A DNA stretch of 42,065 nucleotides from an uncultured Muribaculaceae bacterium (GCA_910579305.1 CAJTTA010000016.1:1-42065), one strand, 5' to 3'; positions 1 to 7,883 are shown, numbered from the stretch's first letter. The notes: generated from the sequence alone by a model not told the origin. A program made the numbers and translations.

Positions 1-126
1 TAATAATGCCTAAATCTTTATAATTTTTGTAGATTCCGATGCGGTTGCCCTGGGTGTAAAAACAGAGTGTTAATTCGGTAAAAAAAGTGAATTATGCAGG
101 GGTTGAGCGTGATTTTAGGGTAAATG

Positions 127-158
127 TTTGGATAATAAACTAGAAATGTTTACCTTTG
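127..158 (+). promoter_or_regulatory. Bacteroidota-type promoter facing right, no ORF behind it
   Basis: TTTG at 127-130, a 20-nt gap, then TACCTTTG at 151-158. This fits the Bacteroidota housekeeping promoter (TTTG, 19-20 nt, TAnnTTTG). The expected start site is about 164. The next gene downstream points the other way, so the promoter probably serves a noncoding RNA. Confidence 0.7.
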
Positions 159-163
159 AAGCG

Positions 164-347
164 GGTAAATACGCATGGCGATATTTCATGACGGATGTAT
201 GCACATATTCCCGGCCTTTGCGTGCCGACGCATGTGCAAGTTTAGCACCGTCAAGAAGTGGAATCGCTACGTTTGTTGCCGACATGTAGCTTTTTTCTCT
301 CCCCCCGGTCTGGCAAGATCTGACCATCTTGCCGGACACTTGTTTTT
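164..347 (+). ncRNA. candidate structured small RNA, about 185 nt
   Basis: The stretch lies between a good promoter (127-158) and an intrinsic terminator (308-347). By eye it folds into an interrupted rod. 176-182 pairs with 263-269 (7 bp with one G-U). 189-194 pairs with 248-253 (6 bp). 200-206 pairs with 232-238 (7 bp). The tip closes as GCGT-GCCG-ACGC at 220-231. An unpaired bubble (183-188 against 254-262) separates the first two helices. Length and the rod with a bubble recall 6S RNA, but I recognise no diagnostic sequence, so the class is a guess. A 62-aa ORF (175-363) overlaps, but its stop codon lies beyond the terminator. An alternative hairpin, 266-270 with 286-290 followed by six T at 291-296, would compete with the first helix and could end a shorter RNA of about 130 nt. 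Confidence 0.55.
308..347 (+). terminator. intrinsic terminator
   Basis: A 12-bp stem (308-319 with 326-337, one G-U pair) has a 6-nt loop and is followed by a T-run at 343-347. It is oriented to end rightward transcription from the promoter at 127-158. The minus gene to its right ends at 382, so a leftward role is also possible. Confidence 0.75.
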
Positions 348-381
348 CAAAACAGGCCCTTAATAGTGGGTCGGGTATAGC

Positions 382-1068
382 TTACCATTCAAAGCTGATT
401 GAGGCTCCGATGGAATTTATTGTAGTATTGTTGTAATACCCGCCATAATTCCAGTAATTATTTGTGATCAACTGATAGGTGGCGCCAATATTTATGGCCT
501 TTCGGGTATCTTTACTGTCTACGGGTATTCTTACGCCTACTGTGGGGCGGAAGTAGAAGCCTTCGGAATTGTCAAGCACGCCATCGGGTGTGACAAGGTA
601 ATTTTTGCCTACAAGGAATGCAGCGCCCACTTTCAGGTCGATGAAAAATGAGCAGTATTGTTCTCCCCCTATATTGAAGCGGAAATCGGAATATAGGGGA
701 ATGATCACGCCGATGTCTCTCTGACGATAATCCGGCCTGAAGCCGTTGCCCCAACTGCTTCCTGTAACGTGAATGTCATTATCCTGTCCTGCAAAGATGA
801 CATTTGCTCCGGCTCCAAGCCCCATAAAGAACCAGTCGGCATATTTCAGGCCTTGCGTAGTGGATATTTCCAGCGAATTACAGCCGTTGCATCCTATGCC
901 GCCTGTGAATCCGGCATCGATAAAACCGCGATAGTTGAAGCCGCCTGTGAGGGCGGGCTTCACCATTCCCACGAGCTGATTGGCCATCTCGTAATACTGG
1001 GCCTGTGCCTCCGTGGCGACAGATGCCCCTGCAAGAGTGAGAAGAAGGAGGGGAAGAGAACGTTTCAT
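382..1068 (-). CDS. small outer-membrane beta-barrel-like protein
   Basis: 228 aa. A clear Sec signal peptide (MKRSLPLLLLTLAGASVATE, ending near AQAQ) precedes a glycine- and aromatic-rich body with alternating beta-strand patterns (FNYRGFIDAGF, WFFMGLGAGANVIF, SFFIDLKVGAAFLVG, AINIGATYQL). It ends in SISFEW, an aromatic C-terminus typical of outer-membrane barrels. It resembles the 8-strand barrel hypotheticals common in Bacteroidales; no specific family is recognised. The start is ambiguous: ATG at 1068 gives the best signal peptide and ATG at 1074 adds two residues. It is the last gene of a minus-strand operon, 43 nt behind the MptE-like gene. Confidence 0.75.
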   Translation of the reverse strand: MKRSLPLLLLTLAGASVATEAQAQYYEMANQLVGMVKPALTGGFNYRGFIDAGFTGGIGCNGCNSLEISTTQGLKYADWFFMGLGAGANVIFAGQDNDIHVTGSSWGNGFRPDYRQRDIGVIIPLYSDFRFNIGGEQYCSFFIDLKVGAAFLVGKNYLVTPDGVLDNSEGFYFRPTVGVRIPVDSKDTRKAINIGATYQLITNNYWNYGGYYNNTTINSIGASISFEW

Positions 1069-1111
1069 ACTCATCAAGTGTTGTTGCTTTTATTCTTAAC
1101 GTCCCGCACAA

Positions 1112-1960
1112 CTATAAAGTTGTCAGCTTCTTGCGAGGGAAAGCATCTATCATTGATCCGGGAGTGGCATTGAGAATCTCCACATTTTCAGTGGCGGCAT
1201 ATGCTGCGATCATGTGATAGGAGCGGAAAGCGATATACAGGCTTCGGAGGATATGGTGCAGATGATAGCCGGCATATTCCGAGTTTACCCTCTTCTGCTC
1301 CGAGGCCGTGTCCTTGTAGAAATGAGGTTGCACGGATATCACCATGTTGTCATCATCCACTCCTAAGGTGCGGCTCCAGGTGTGGTCGGCGCCACACAGC
1401 CATATGCGGTTGAATCCAAGGCGCATGCCTATCATTATCGAAGGTATCAGCACGTTTCGCGGTCTTGGCATGGCCAGTCCGGCGGCATATAAAATGTGAG
1501 TTATACATGCAGTGCCTTCGGCCGGAGTGAGATTGAATCCTTTCACCGATATATTGGTGTTGCCGCGCAAGATAGCGTGCAATTTTTTTTTCATTCTGCA
1601 GGGCACGAAAATTGTCATGGGCCAAGATGTGGCAGAGAGACTCTTCATGAGTCTTTCCACATTGGGGTCGGAGCCTGCGCCGGTAAAGAAATGTCCGTCG
1701 GCAAGCACATAGAAATCAGGCTTCAGTATGCTGAATTCAGGTGCGTTGGCTGCAAAATTCACAGCCAGCCTCTTGCGACTCATTACCTCAGCGAGCTGCG
1801 AGTCGATGGTGTGTCGCAGGGAAGGCCCGTTGCCCAGGATGACCAGCTCATCGCTATCCTGCCGCTTCCCGCGGGCGAATGGCCGGCGAGACATAATCAT
1901 GACTTTGCCTATGGATGCGAGCGCGGTCACAAAGTCCTGTATGTTAGTGAGAATTCCCAT
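1112..1960 (-). CDS. MptE-like (DUF115-type) protein, probable polysaccharide function
   Basis: 282 aa. An N-terminal nucleotide-binding signature, ILGNGPSLRHTI (about residues 42-53), is followed by AVNFAANAP, a KPDFYVLADGHFF segment and a late GFNRIWLCGADHTW segment. This combination is seen in the 6-hydroxymethylpterin diphosphokinase MptE-like/DUF115 fold. The GNGPSL and LGF..I.L.G.D pattern is also shared with GT42-type sialyltransferases, so a glycosyltransferase role is a reasonable alternative. No signal peptide or membrane span is evident, so it is probably cytoplasmic. It sits 3 nt after a GT2 glycosyltransferase, which supports a role in glycan assembly or modification rather than pterin metabolism. 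Confidence 0.65.
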   Translation of the reverse strand: MGILTNIQDFVTALASIGKVMIMSRRPFARGKRQDSDELVILGNGPSLRHTIDSQLAEVMSRKRLAVNFAANAPEFSILKPDFYVLADGHFFTGAGSDPNVERLMKSLSATSWPMTIFVPCRMKKKLHAILRGNTNISVKGFNLTPAEGTACITHILYAAGLAMPRPRNVLIPSIMIGMRLGFNRIWLCGADHTWSRTLGVDDDNMVISVQPHFYKDTASEQKRVNSEYAGYHLHHILRSLYIAFRSYHMIAAYAATENVEILNATPGSMIDAFPRKKLTTL

Positions 1961-1963
1961 TGA

Positions 1964-2716
1964 TCAATGCCTGAAGAGATAGAGATAGCGCCCCATGAGC
2001 CTCCAGAGAGGAGCTTTATAGCCGTTGAGGTGCAGAGCGCGGCGTTTTTCCGAAATATTGTGACGCAATCTATTGCTCCATCTGAAAGCTATGCCTCCTT
2101 CATGCATGGCGACCATATCGAGCGGCAGATACATTGTGCGGGCCCGGCCCTTCAGAGTGGATCTTACGATCCATTCATAGTCGCCGGCTATGCGAAACCG
2201 GGTGTCGTATGTCCCGATACGTTGCCACAGAGTGCGGCGTATGTACATTGAAGGGTGAGGGAATGCAAAGCCGGACAGGAGCGTAGACGGCATAAAATGA
2301 GCGCCCGAGTAATAACGCGTGCGCTGGCCGCGTGTATTTATATAATGTACATCGCCATATATCAGTTCCACATCCTTGTCGCGTGTCATGGCTGAAGAGA
2401 TGAACTCCAATACGTGATGGGATGAAAAGGCGTCATCTCCATGCAGCAGACCTATAACTTCGCCCGTGGTCGCGGCATTGCCGGCATTGAGGGCCGCATA
2501 TACACCTTCGGCCGGAGTCGTGATAAGTCTTACCGGATAGGGCGCGCGGCCTGAATATCGTTTTATGATGTCGAGAGAGCCGTCGGTGCTTCCGCTATCC
2601 ACAATTATATGCTCTTTGGGATATATGCTCTGATGCAGCACACTTTCAAGCGTCTCATTCAGCGTGCGTGCTTCATTCAGCACCGGGGTTACGAGGGAAA
2701 TACCTGAAACGGTCAT
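1964..2716 (-). CDS. family 2 glycosyltransferase
   Basis: 250 aa with a GT-A fold typical of GT2. The N-terminus reads ISLVTPVLNEARTLNETLES, followed by IIVDSGSTDGSLDII (nucleotide-sugar binding), the metal-binding region GLLHGDDAFSS and a late GDYEWIVRS acceptor/catalytic segment. It should transfer a sugar from a nucleotide donor at the cytoplasmic membrane face. The frame stays open up to 3025, but the true start is ATG at 2716: it overlaps the upstream stop as ATGA and the GT2 domain starts three residues later. The longer reading would lie wholly inside the upstream gene. Donor and acceptor cannot be told. Confidence 0.88.
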   Translation of the reverse strand: MTVSGISLVTPVLNEARTLNETLESVLHQSIYPKEHIIVDSGSTDGSLDIIKRYSGRAPYPVRLITTPAEGVYAALNAGNAATTGEVIGLLHGDDAFSSHHVLEFISSAMTRDKDVELIYGDVHYINTRGQRTRYYSGAHFMPSTLLSGFAFPHPSMYIRRTLWQRIGTYDTRFRIAGDYEWIVRSTLKGRARTMYLPLDMVAMHEGGIAFRWSNRLRHNISEKRRALHLNGYKAPLWRLMGRYLYLFRH

Positions 2717-4224
2717 GGATTTAGAGATATGTATGCTGCCAGAAGAGCGATGATCAGAAGCAGCAAATAAGAAAATGAATAAATTGCAAATGAGCGCCGG
2801 GAGATTGTGCCACTGTGTGCACAAGCAAGAAACTGGACTGCCATCGGAATCATGGCGGGCAAGAGGGGAAGCCAGTAACGTGCGACAGACCCGGCTGCCA
2901 CAAGTGCCACGCCGCACCAGCATGCGCCGACCCAAGCAGCCCACAAGCCCATGGATGCAGCCCGGTTGCGCCGGCCTAAGCACAGGACTATGAAGCCAAG
3001 CACGCATCCTCCTACGGGATACCATAACGGCATGTGTGCCCAGGGCACAAACCTGCCGATGGCTGCGTCTCTATTGAAATTCCATGGGAACGGCGGGAAA
3101 TATTGTGCGGTTGCAGTGAATGGAAGTCTGGCGATACGGCCTGCAATGGGAAGCGTGTAATAACTGCCTAATATCTTTGCATAAGGGCGCACGGTGGAAT
3201 AGCCGAGCATGGCCGAGTCGAGAGACTCCACGCGGGGTGTAGTGTGAGCCTGAGTCTGGAAGAGCAATGAATCCGGCTTCGACCTGAATTCTCTGCCACC
3301 TGCCACGACAGCGGCTGCCACCAGCATGACACACAAAGCTCCGCCGAGAGAGCCTTCGCGTCGACCCTTCTTTTGAGATAACAAGGCGTGTGTCGCGGCA
3401 GCACATGCGCCGAGCATCAGCCACCATCCCAAAGGGCTCTTCAGCAAGAGAAGCATCATCCCCCCCAAGGCTATTGATGCCAGTGAGCTGAGACTGAGCT
3501 GTCCGCGCCAAATGGACGCAAGGGTATACGTGCACAGTGACATGGCAAGTATCACCGGAGCTTCCTTCATGCAGATTGAACCATACCAGGCAATGGAGGG
3601 CACAATCGCGAACAGAGCAGCGGCACATACAGCTGATTTTGTAGCTTGCAGGTGCGGCAACAGGCGCGCGGCGGTAGCGGCTGTCACCCCGGCTGCCAGC
3701 ACGGTGCAGAAAGCGCTGAAGAGAGCGACGGGCAATATGCTGTGACCGAATATTCTCCAAATAAAATTGATCAGTAGGGGATACCCGTTGTTGGGCGTGA
3801 AATTAAGCGGCGTGCCATATTTTATTGCGCAAGCCACAGTCCACTCGCGCTCCTGGTCGGTATGCATTCCTCCGAAATCGGGTGAGGCCACATCGAAGTC
3901 AGGACACCAACCGGCAATGTTCACTGCTACACCGAGACATGTGAGAGCGGCAAGAGCAGCCAGAACATAACCGAGAGTCTTGCTCCACATCTGTCTCAGG
4001 GCTACGCGGCATATGAGCAATGGCAGAATTATGGCCGGCGCGCTCCATAAGGCTATCTGCCGGGAAAGGTCGAGCGCCTTCTCCGGAGCCGTCATGCGAG
4101 TGCTTCCGGTGGCTATCAGAGCTGCAGCGGCTACGATGAGCCAGGCCCCGGCACATGACATGAGCAGGGCACGGTTGACAGAGATACTACGGGAAGCCGA
4201 TTCTTTATTCTCGGTTGAAAACAT
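2713..4224 (-). CDS. polytopic membrane protein, GT-C-like
   Basis: 503 aa with about ten or eleven hydrophobic spans, the first near residues 22-40. An early extracytoplasmic loop contains CPDFDVASPDFGGMHTDQERE and then TPLNFTPNNGYPLLINFIWR. An acidic first loop followed by a GYP-type motif and many spans resembles lipid-linked sugar transferases of the GT-C/ArnT-PMT superfamily, but I do not see a diagnostic motif and call it only by topology. It is the first gene of the operon ending in the barrel protein at 382, and overlaps the GT2 gene by 4 nt. A promoter lies directly in front of the ATG. Confidence 0.7.
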   Translation of the reverse strand: MFSTENKESASRSISVNRALLMSCAGAWLIVAAAALIATGSTRMTAPEKALDLSRQIALWSAPAIILPLLICRVALRQMWSKTLGYVLAALAALTCLGVAVNIAGWCPDFDVASPDFGGMHTDQEREWTVACAIKYGTPLNFTPNNGYPLLINFIWRIFGHSILPVALFSAFCTVLAAGVTAATAARLLPHLQATKSAVCAAALFAIVPSIAWYGSICMKEAPVILAMSLCTYTLASIWRGQLSLSSLASIALGGMMLLLLKSPLGWWLMLGACAAATHALLSQKKGRREGSLGGALCVMLVAAAVVAGGREFRSKPDSLLFQTQAHTTPRVESLDSAMLGYSTVRPYAKILGSYYTLPIAGRIARLPFTATAQYFPPFPWNFNRDAAIGRFVPWAHMPLWYPVGGCVLGFIVLCLGRRNRAASMGLWAAWVGACWCGVALVAAGSVARYWLPLLPAMIPMAVQFLACAHSGTISRRSFAIYSFSYLLLLIIALLAAYISLNP

Positions 4225-4228
4225 GGTA

Positions 4229-4260
4229 CAAAATTAAGCATTTTTATAATATCGGTCAAA
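4229..4260 (-). promoter_or_regulatory. promoter for the glycan operon, possibly leaderless
   Basis: Read on the minus strand: TTTG (4260-4257), a 20-nt gap, TAATTTTG (4236-4229). Only 4 nt separate the -7 box from the ATG at 4224, so the transcript would begin at or next to the start codon. Confidence 0.65.
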
Positions 4261-4277
4261 CTTTTATAATATTGAAT

Positions 4278-4308
4278 TTTGATGGCCAAATAAAATTTCC
4301 TAACTTTG
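4278..4308 (+). promoter_or_regulatory. promoter for DUF3467-cysS operon
   Basis: TTTG at 4278-4281, a 19-nt gap, then TAACTTTG at 4301-4308: a full match to the Bacteroidota consensus. The start site is expected near 4314, giving a leader of about 120 nt before the ATG at 4436. It is divergent from the promoter at 4229-4260. Confidence 0.75.
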
Positions 4309-4318
4309 CGCTATTGTT

Positions 4319-4373
4319 GGTACAGAATTTGTCTGTGCCGCGACTGTAAGTCTTGGGCAGAAGTCAGGCTTCT
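4319..4373 (+). promoter_or_regulatory. structured 5' leader, three hairpins
   Basis: Three small hairpins follow one another: 4319-4325 with 4333-4339 (7 bp, one G-U), 4342-4345 with 4349-4352, and 4359-4363 with 4369-4373. They sit in the leader of the DUF3467-cysS transcript. Part of the sequence (GCGACTGTAAG then AAGTCAGG) looks like fragments of the cobalamin riboswitch core, but the rest of that core is missing. Function is unknown. Confidence 0.4.
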
Positions 4374-4435
4374 ATGCACATCACAGATATCATCTGCTTA
4401 AAGACATGGTCTAATTATTATAATCACATATTACA

Positions 4436-4747
4436 ATGAGCAACAACGAAAACAACCAGAACCAGAATCAGAATCAGCTTCAGATCCAGCTTAAGCCCGA
4501 AGTGGCCGACGGCAAGTATTCCAACCTTGCCATGATAGGTCATGGCCCCAATGAGTTCATCATTGACTTTATCTTCGCAGCTCCCGGCATGCCTCAGGCT
4601 CCCGTGGTGAGCCGTGTGGTAATGACTCCCGAAAATGCCAAGCAGCTCATGTTCGCACTCACCGACAATGTGCAGAAGTATGAGAAGAACTTTGGCGAGA
4701 TCAAGCAGAAGCGTCCCCAGGGCGGAGCTAACTTCAACAACAACTGA
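4436..4747 (+). CDS. DUF3467 family protein
   Basis: 103 aa. A polar Asn/Gln-rich start (NNENNQNQNQNQ) is followed by the DUF3467 core: LKPEVADGKYSNLAMIGHGP, EFIIDFIFAAPGMP, VVSRVVMTPENAKQLMFALT and NVQKYEKNFGEI. It is small, soluble and without a signal peptide. The family is widespread and conserved in Bacteroidota and elsewhere; its biochemical role is not established. It leads a transcript with cysS 20 nt downstream, behind a strong promoter and a structured leader, which suggests high, possibly regulated expression. Confidence 0.9.
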   Translation: MSNNENNQNQNQNQLQIQLKPEVADGKYSNLAMIGHGPNEFIIDFIFAAPGMPQAPVVSRVVMTPENAKQLMFALTDNVQKYEKNFGEIKQKRPQGGANFNNN

Positions 4748-4767
4748 TAACTGATCTTTACGCGCTG

Positions 4768-6252
4768 ATGAAGAGCAATTTACAGATATACAACTCGCTT
4801 TCCCGCCGCAAGGAGCTGTTTAAGCCCCTGCATGAGGGGATGGTGGGCATGTATGTATGTGGCCCCACCGTGTATGGTGATGCCCATCTGGGCCATGCCC
4901 GGCCTGCCATCACATTTGACATCCTATTCCGCTATCTGCAGCATCTTGGCTATAAAGTGCGCTATGTGAGGAATATAACCGATGTGGGCCATCTTGAGCA
5001 TGATGCCGATGAGGGTGAGGACAAGATTGCCAAGAAGGCGCGTCTGGAGCGCCTTGAACCAATGGAGGTGGTGCAGAGGTATCTCAACCGTTACCACCAT
5101 GACATGGAGGCGCTCAATGTGCTCCCCCCTTCGATCGAGCCTCATGCCTCAGGCCACATAATCGAGCAGATAGAATACGTAAAGAAGATTCTTGACGCAG
5201 GATATGCCTATGAGAGTCAGGGCTCCGTATACTTCGATGTGGAGAAGTACAATAAAGATCACCGTTACGGGATTCTTTCCGGCCGGAATATAGATGAGCT
5301 GGAGAGCAATACCCGTGAGCTTGACGGGCAGAGCGAAAAGCGCAATCCTATGGATTTCGCCCTCTGGAAGTGTGCTTCCCCCGAGCATATAATGCACTGG
5401 CCCTCTCCATGGAGCGAAGGGTTTCCGGGATGGCATCTGGAGTGCTCTACCATGGGTGAGAAATATCTTGGCGATACATTTGACATACATGGGGGAGGAC
5501 TCGATCTTCTGTTCCCTCACCATGAATGCGAAATCGCCCAAAGCGTGGCAGCCCAGGGACATCCTGCCGTGAGATACTGGATGCATAATAACATGATCAC
5601 CATCAATGGCAAGAAGATGGGTAAGAGCTATAACAATTTTATAAATCTCGAGGAGTTCTTCTCCGGCTCTCATCCTCTGCTTGAACAGGCTTATGACCCG
5701 ATGGTGATACGTTTCTTTATTCTGCAGGCTCATTATCGCAGCACGGTCGACTTCAGTAATGCCGCCCTGCAGGGTTCAGAAAAGGCGCTGAATAAGATGC
5801 TTGACGGCTATCGCCGCCTGCAGGCGCTTGTGCCTCAGGATCAGAGTGAGGTGGAGCTGAAGGATTATGACGCGCTGAGCAGGGAGGCTATGGATGATGA
5901 TCTGAACACCCCGCAGGTGATAGCACATCTGTTTGATGCGTGCAAGGTTATCAATTCTGCCGCGGCCGGCGATGTTCATCTCACGGCGGCTCAGATTGAG
6001 TCGCTTCGCACACTGTTTGACACATTCCTTGTAAATCTTCTCGGTATACGGGTAGACGCCTCAGCCTCTGCGGCAGCCGGGACTGACTCTCTGAAGCCAT
6101 ATGCCGGAGCAGTGGATCTGCTGATGGAGATCCGTGCCAATGCCAAGAAGAACAAGGACTGGGCTACTTCCGACCTTATCCGCGACCGTCTGGCCTCCAT
6201 AGGCTTTAATGTGAAGGATACCAAGACCGGGGTGGAGTGGAAGCTTAATTGA
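4768..6252 (+). CDS. cysS: cysteine--tRNA ligase
   Basis: 494 aa. Charges tRNA-Cys with cysteine in the cytoplasm using ATP. The class I HIGH motif appears as HLGH (residues 40-43) in GPTVYGDAHLGHARP, and the KMSKS loop as KMGKS (about 283-287). The zinc site is complete: Cys31, Cys226 (in WHLECSTM), His251 and Glu255 (in FPHHECE). A C-terminal DALR-type helical region follows. Length is slightly above the roughly 460 aa of the E. coli enzyme, with no sign of truncation. It follows DUF3467 by 20 nt. A GC-rich hairpin 35 nt past the stop probably limits read-through into aroQ. Confidence 0.97.
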   Translation: MKSNLQIYNSLSRRKELFKPLHEGMVGMYVCGPTVYGDAHLGHARPAITFDILFRYLQHLGYKVRYVRNITDVGHLEHDADEGEDKIAKKARLERLEPMEVVQRYLNRYHHDMEALNVLPPSIEPHASGHIIEQIEYVKKILDAGYAYESQGSVYFDVEKYNKDHRYGILSGRNIDELESNTRELDGQSEKRNPMDFALWKCASPEHIMHWPSPWSEGFPGWHLECSTMGEKYLGDTFDIHGGGLDLLFPHHECEIAQSVAAQGHPAVRYWMHNNMITINGKKMGKSYNNFINLEEFFSGSHPLLEQAYDPMVIRFFILQAHYRSTVDFSNAALQGSEKALNKMLDGYRRLQALVPQDQSEVELKDYDALSREAMDDDLNTPQVIAHLFDACKVINSAAAGDVHLTAAQIESLRTLFDTFLVNLLGIRVDASASAAAGTDSLKPYAGAVDLLMEIRANAKKNKDWATSDLIRDRLASIGFNVKDTKTGVEWKLN

Positions 6253-6286
6253 CGCCGTTCAGGCCTTATTATCCGCGACAATCACA

Positions 6287-6314
6287 GCGGCCGCCACGGT
6301 TACGCGGCGGCCGC
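6287..6314 (+). terminator. GC-rich hairpin after cysS
   Basis: GCGGCCGCC at 6287-6295 pairs with GGCGGCCGC at 6306-6314 around a 10-nt loop: 9 bp, all G-C. The downstream sequence has only a short T-run (6322-6325), so it may be a weak terminator or a processing/stability hairpin. It lies inside the open frame upstream of aroQ, which argues that aroQ starts after it. Confidence 0.55.
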
Positions 6315-6347
6315 CAATACGTTTTCATACAGCCGATCATCTTTCAT

Positions 6348-6788
6348 ATGAAGATATTGATAATCAACGGCCCTAATCTGAATTTGCTCGGGCAGCGTCA
6401 GCCACATATATATGGCACAGAGTCATGGGCATCCTATTATGACCTGCTATGCCAGTGTCACAGCCAGGTTACGCTGAGTTGCATGCAGAGCAATTCAGAA
6501 GGAGAAATAATCGATGCTCTCCACAGTGCGGCTTATGGCACCGACTATGAGCGGGTGGATGCCGTAGTGCTTAATGCCGGCGCTTATACCCATTATTCCT
6601 ATGCCATAGCCGATGCCGTGAGCGCAATAAATCTTCCGGTAGTGGAAGTGCACATCTCGCAACCTGCCGGCAGGGAGGAATTCCGACGCAAATCGGTGAT
6701 TGCCCCCGTGTGTATGGCCTCGGTGAGCGGCTTCGGCCTGGATTCATATTATCTGGCTATAGAGGGCTTGTTGCGCACACGGTTATGA
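6348..6788 (+). CDS. aroQ: 3-dehydroquinate dehydratase, type II
   Basis: 146 aa, normal for the family. Catalyses dehydration of 3-dehydroquinate to 3-dehydroshikimate in the shikimate pathway; the enzyme is a cytoplasmic dodecamer. Visible features are INGPNLNLLGQRQPHIYG with catalytic Tyr22, VLNAGAYTHYSYAIADAV, and VEVHISQPAGREEFRRKSV holding the catalytic His and the substrate-binding Arg-Glu. The usual HISN is HISQ here, a mild departure. The start is ATG 6348, because the family begins with MKILIINGPN; the longer frame from 6249 reads through the cysS hairpin. It overlaps the next gene as ATGA. Confidence 0.95.
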   Translation: MKILIINGPNLNLLGQRQPHIYGTESWASYYDLLCQCHSQVTLSCMQSNSEGEIIDALHSAAYGTDYERVDAVVLNAGAYTHYSYAIADAVSAINLPVVEVHISQPAGREEFRRKSVIAPVCMASVSGFGLDSYYLAIEGLLRTRL

Positions 6789-7414
6789 CACTTGAAGAAT
6801 ATATCGACAGGCATATCTCTCCCGAACCGCAGGAGCTGAGGCAGATACACAGGCGCACGCAGCTCGGCCTTGTCAATCCGCGCATGTGTTCGGGGCATCT
6901 GCAGGGGCGTCTGCTCAGTATGCTTACGGCCATGCAGCGCCCGCTACTGGCGGTGGAGCTGGGCACATATGCAGCCTATTCCACGCTTTGTATAGCCGAG
7001 TCCCTGCCTCCCGGTGGAGTACTGCATACGTTTGAGTCAAATGATGAGCTTGAGGATTTCATAGCGGCTTCGCTTGCCTCTTCTCCTTATGGAGAGAAGG
7101 TGCGCGTCCATTTCGGCAAGGCCCTGCGACTGCTGGACACTATAGGGCAGGAACAGGAGATTGATCTCGCATTTATAGATGCGGATAAGCGCGAATATCC
7201 GGCATATTACAAGGCGCTTCTTCCACGCATGAGCCATGGCGGGCTCATGATAGCCGATAATACTTTGTGGGACGGTCATGTGACTGATCCTGACTCTGTA
7301 GACGCACAGACCATGGGCATCAAGGAATTCAATGACATTGTGGCCTCCGACCCTGCAGTGGAGAAGGTGATTCTTCCGATGCGTGACGGCCTCACTCTGA
7401 TAAGAAAGATTTAG
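6785..7414 (+). CDS. class I SAM-dependent O-methyltransferase (caffeoyl-CoA OMT-like)
   Basis: 209 aa. SAM-binding motif I is VELGTYAAYSTLCIAESLP followed by FESND; the metal-site region is DLAFIDADKREYPAYY and then GGLMIADNTLWDGHV, as in methyltransferase family 3. The bacterial substrate is not known for this subgroup. The ATG at 6785 overlaps the aroQ stop, indicating translational coupling; the open frame back to 6710 lies inside aroQ. About 110 nt with no clear promoter separates it from rbfA. Confidence 0.88.
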   Translation: MTLEEYIDRHISPEPQELRQIHRRTQLGLVNPRMCSGHLQGRLLSMLTAMQRPLLAVELGTYAAYSTLCIAESLPPGGVLHTFESNDELEDFIAASLASSPYGEKVRVHFGKALRLLDTIGQEQEIDLAFIDADKREYPAYYKALLPRMSHGGLMIADNTLWDGHVTDPDSVDAQTMGIKEFNDIVASDPAVEKVILPMRDGLTLIRKI

Positions 7415-7526
7415 AGCTTGATGAAAAATAACAGCCTCTCGGTCATAAGATTCATTGCTGCGATGCAGCAGAACATATGAGCCATGTCGGGCGTTATATT
7501 AAATAAAGTGATTTAAACCCAATATT

Positions 7527-7883
7527 ATGGAAAATAAACGAATAGCAAAGATACAGCGCATGCTTCAGAAGGAGCTGAGCGAAATATTCCGTCGCCAGAC
7601 GGCTTCGCTTGGCGGTGTCATGGTGAGTGTGAGCGCCGTAAGGGTCTCCCCCGACCTGAGTATCGCGCGTGTATACCTGAGTATTTTCCCTTCGGAGCGT
7701 TCTGAAGAGATTCTTGAGAATATACGCACACAGGTGAAGACAGTGAGGTATGATCTCGCTTCAAGAGTTAAGGAGATTTTGCGCAAATGTCCTGATCTGC
7801 AGTTCTTCCTCGATGATTCGCTTGATTATATAGATAACATCGACCGCCTTCTGGCTGCCGATAAACACCTTCACGAAGAATAG
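7527..7883 (+). CDS. rbfA: 30S ribosome-binding factor A
   Basis: 118 aa, standard length. It is a KH-like cold-shock protein that binds maturing 30S subunits and assists 16S rRNA 5'-end processing. Recognised by the start RIAKIQRMLQKELSEIFRRQ, the core VMVSVSAVRVSPDLSIARVY and the end DLQFFLDDSLDYIDNIDRLL. The neighbouring permease starts 20 nt after its stop, an arrangement common in Bacteroidales. Confidence 0.95.
   Translation: MENKRIAKIQRMLQKELSEIFRRQTASLGGVMVSVSAVRVSPDLSIARVYLSIFPSERSEEILENIRTQVKTVRYDLASRVKEILRKCPDLQFFLDDSLDYIDNIDRLLAADKHLHEE

Noticed and set aside
175..363. 62-aa plus-strand ORF at the left edge
   Set aside because: Its stop lies beyond the intrinsic terminator at 308-347, the sequence has no protein-like features, and the same bases form a consistent rod fold.
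2717..3025. N-terminal extension of the GT2 glycosyltransferase
   Set aside because: It lies inside the upstream membrane-protein gene, is Arg/Cys-rich as in out-of-frame sequence, and precedes a standard GT2 start at 2716.
4336..4380. Possible cobalamin riboswitch
   Set aside because: GCGACTGTAAG and AAGTCAGG resemble two core blocks, but the GGTG, AA and CC blocks expected upstream are missing and the genes have no B12 link. Kept only as an unknown structured leader.
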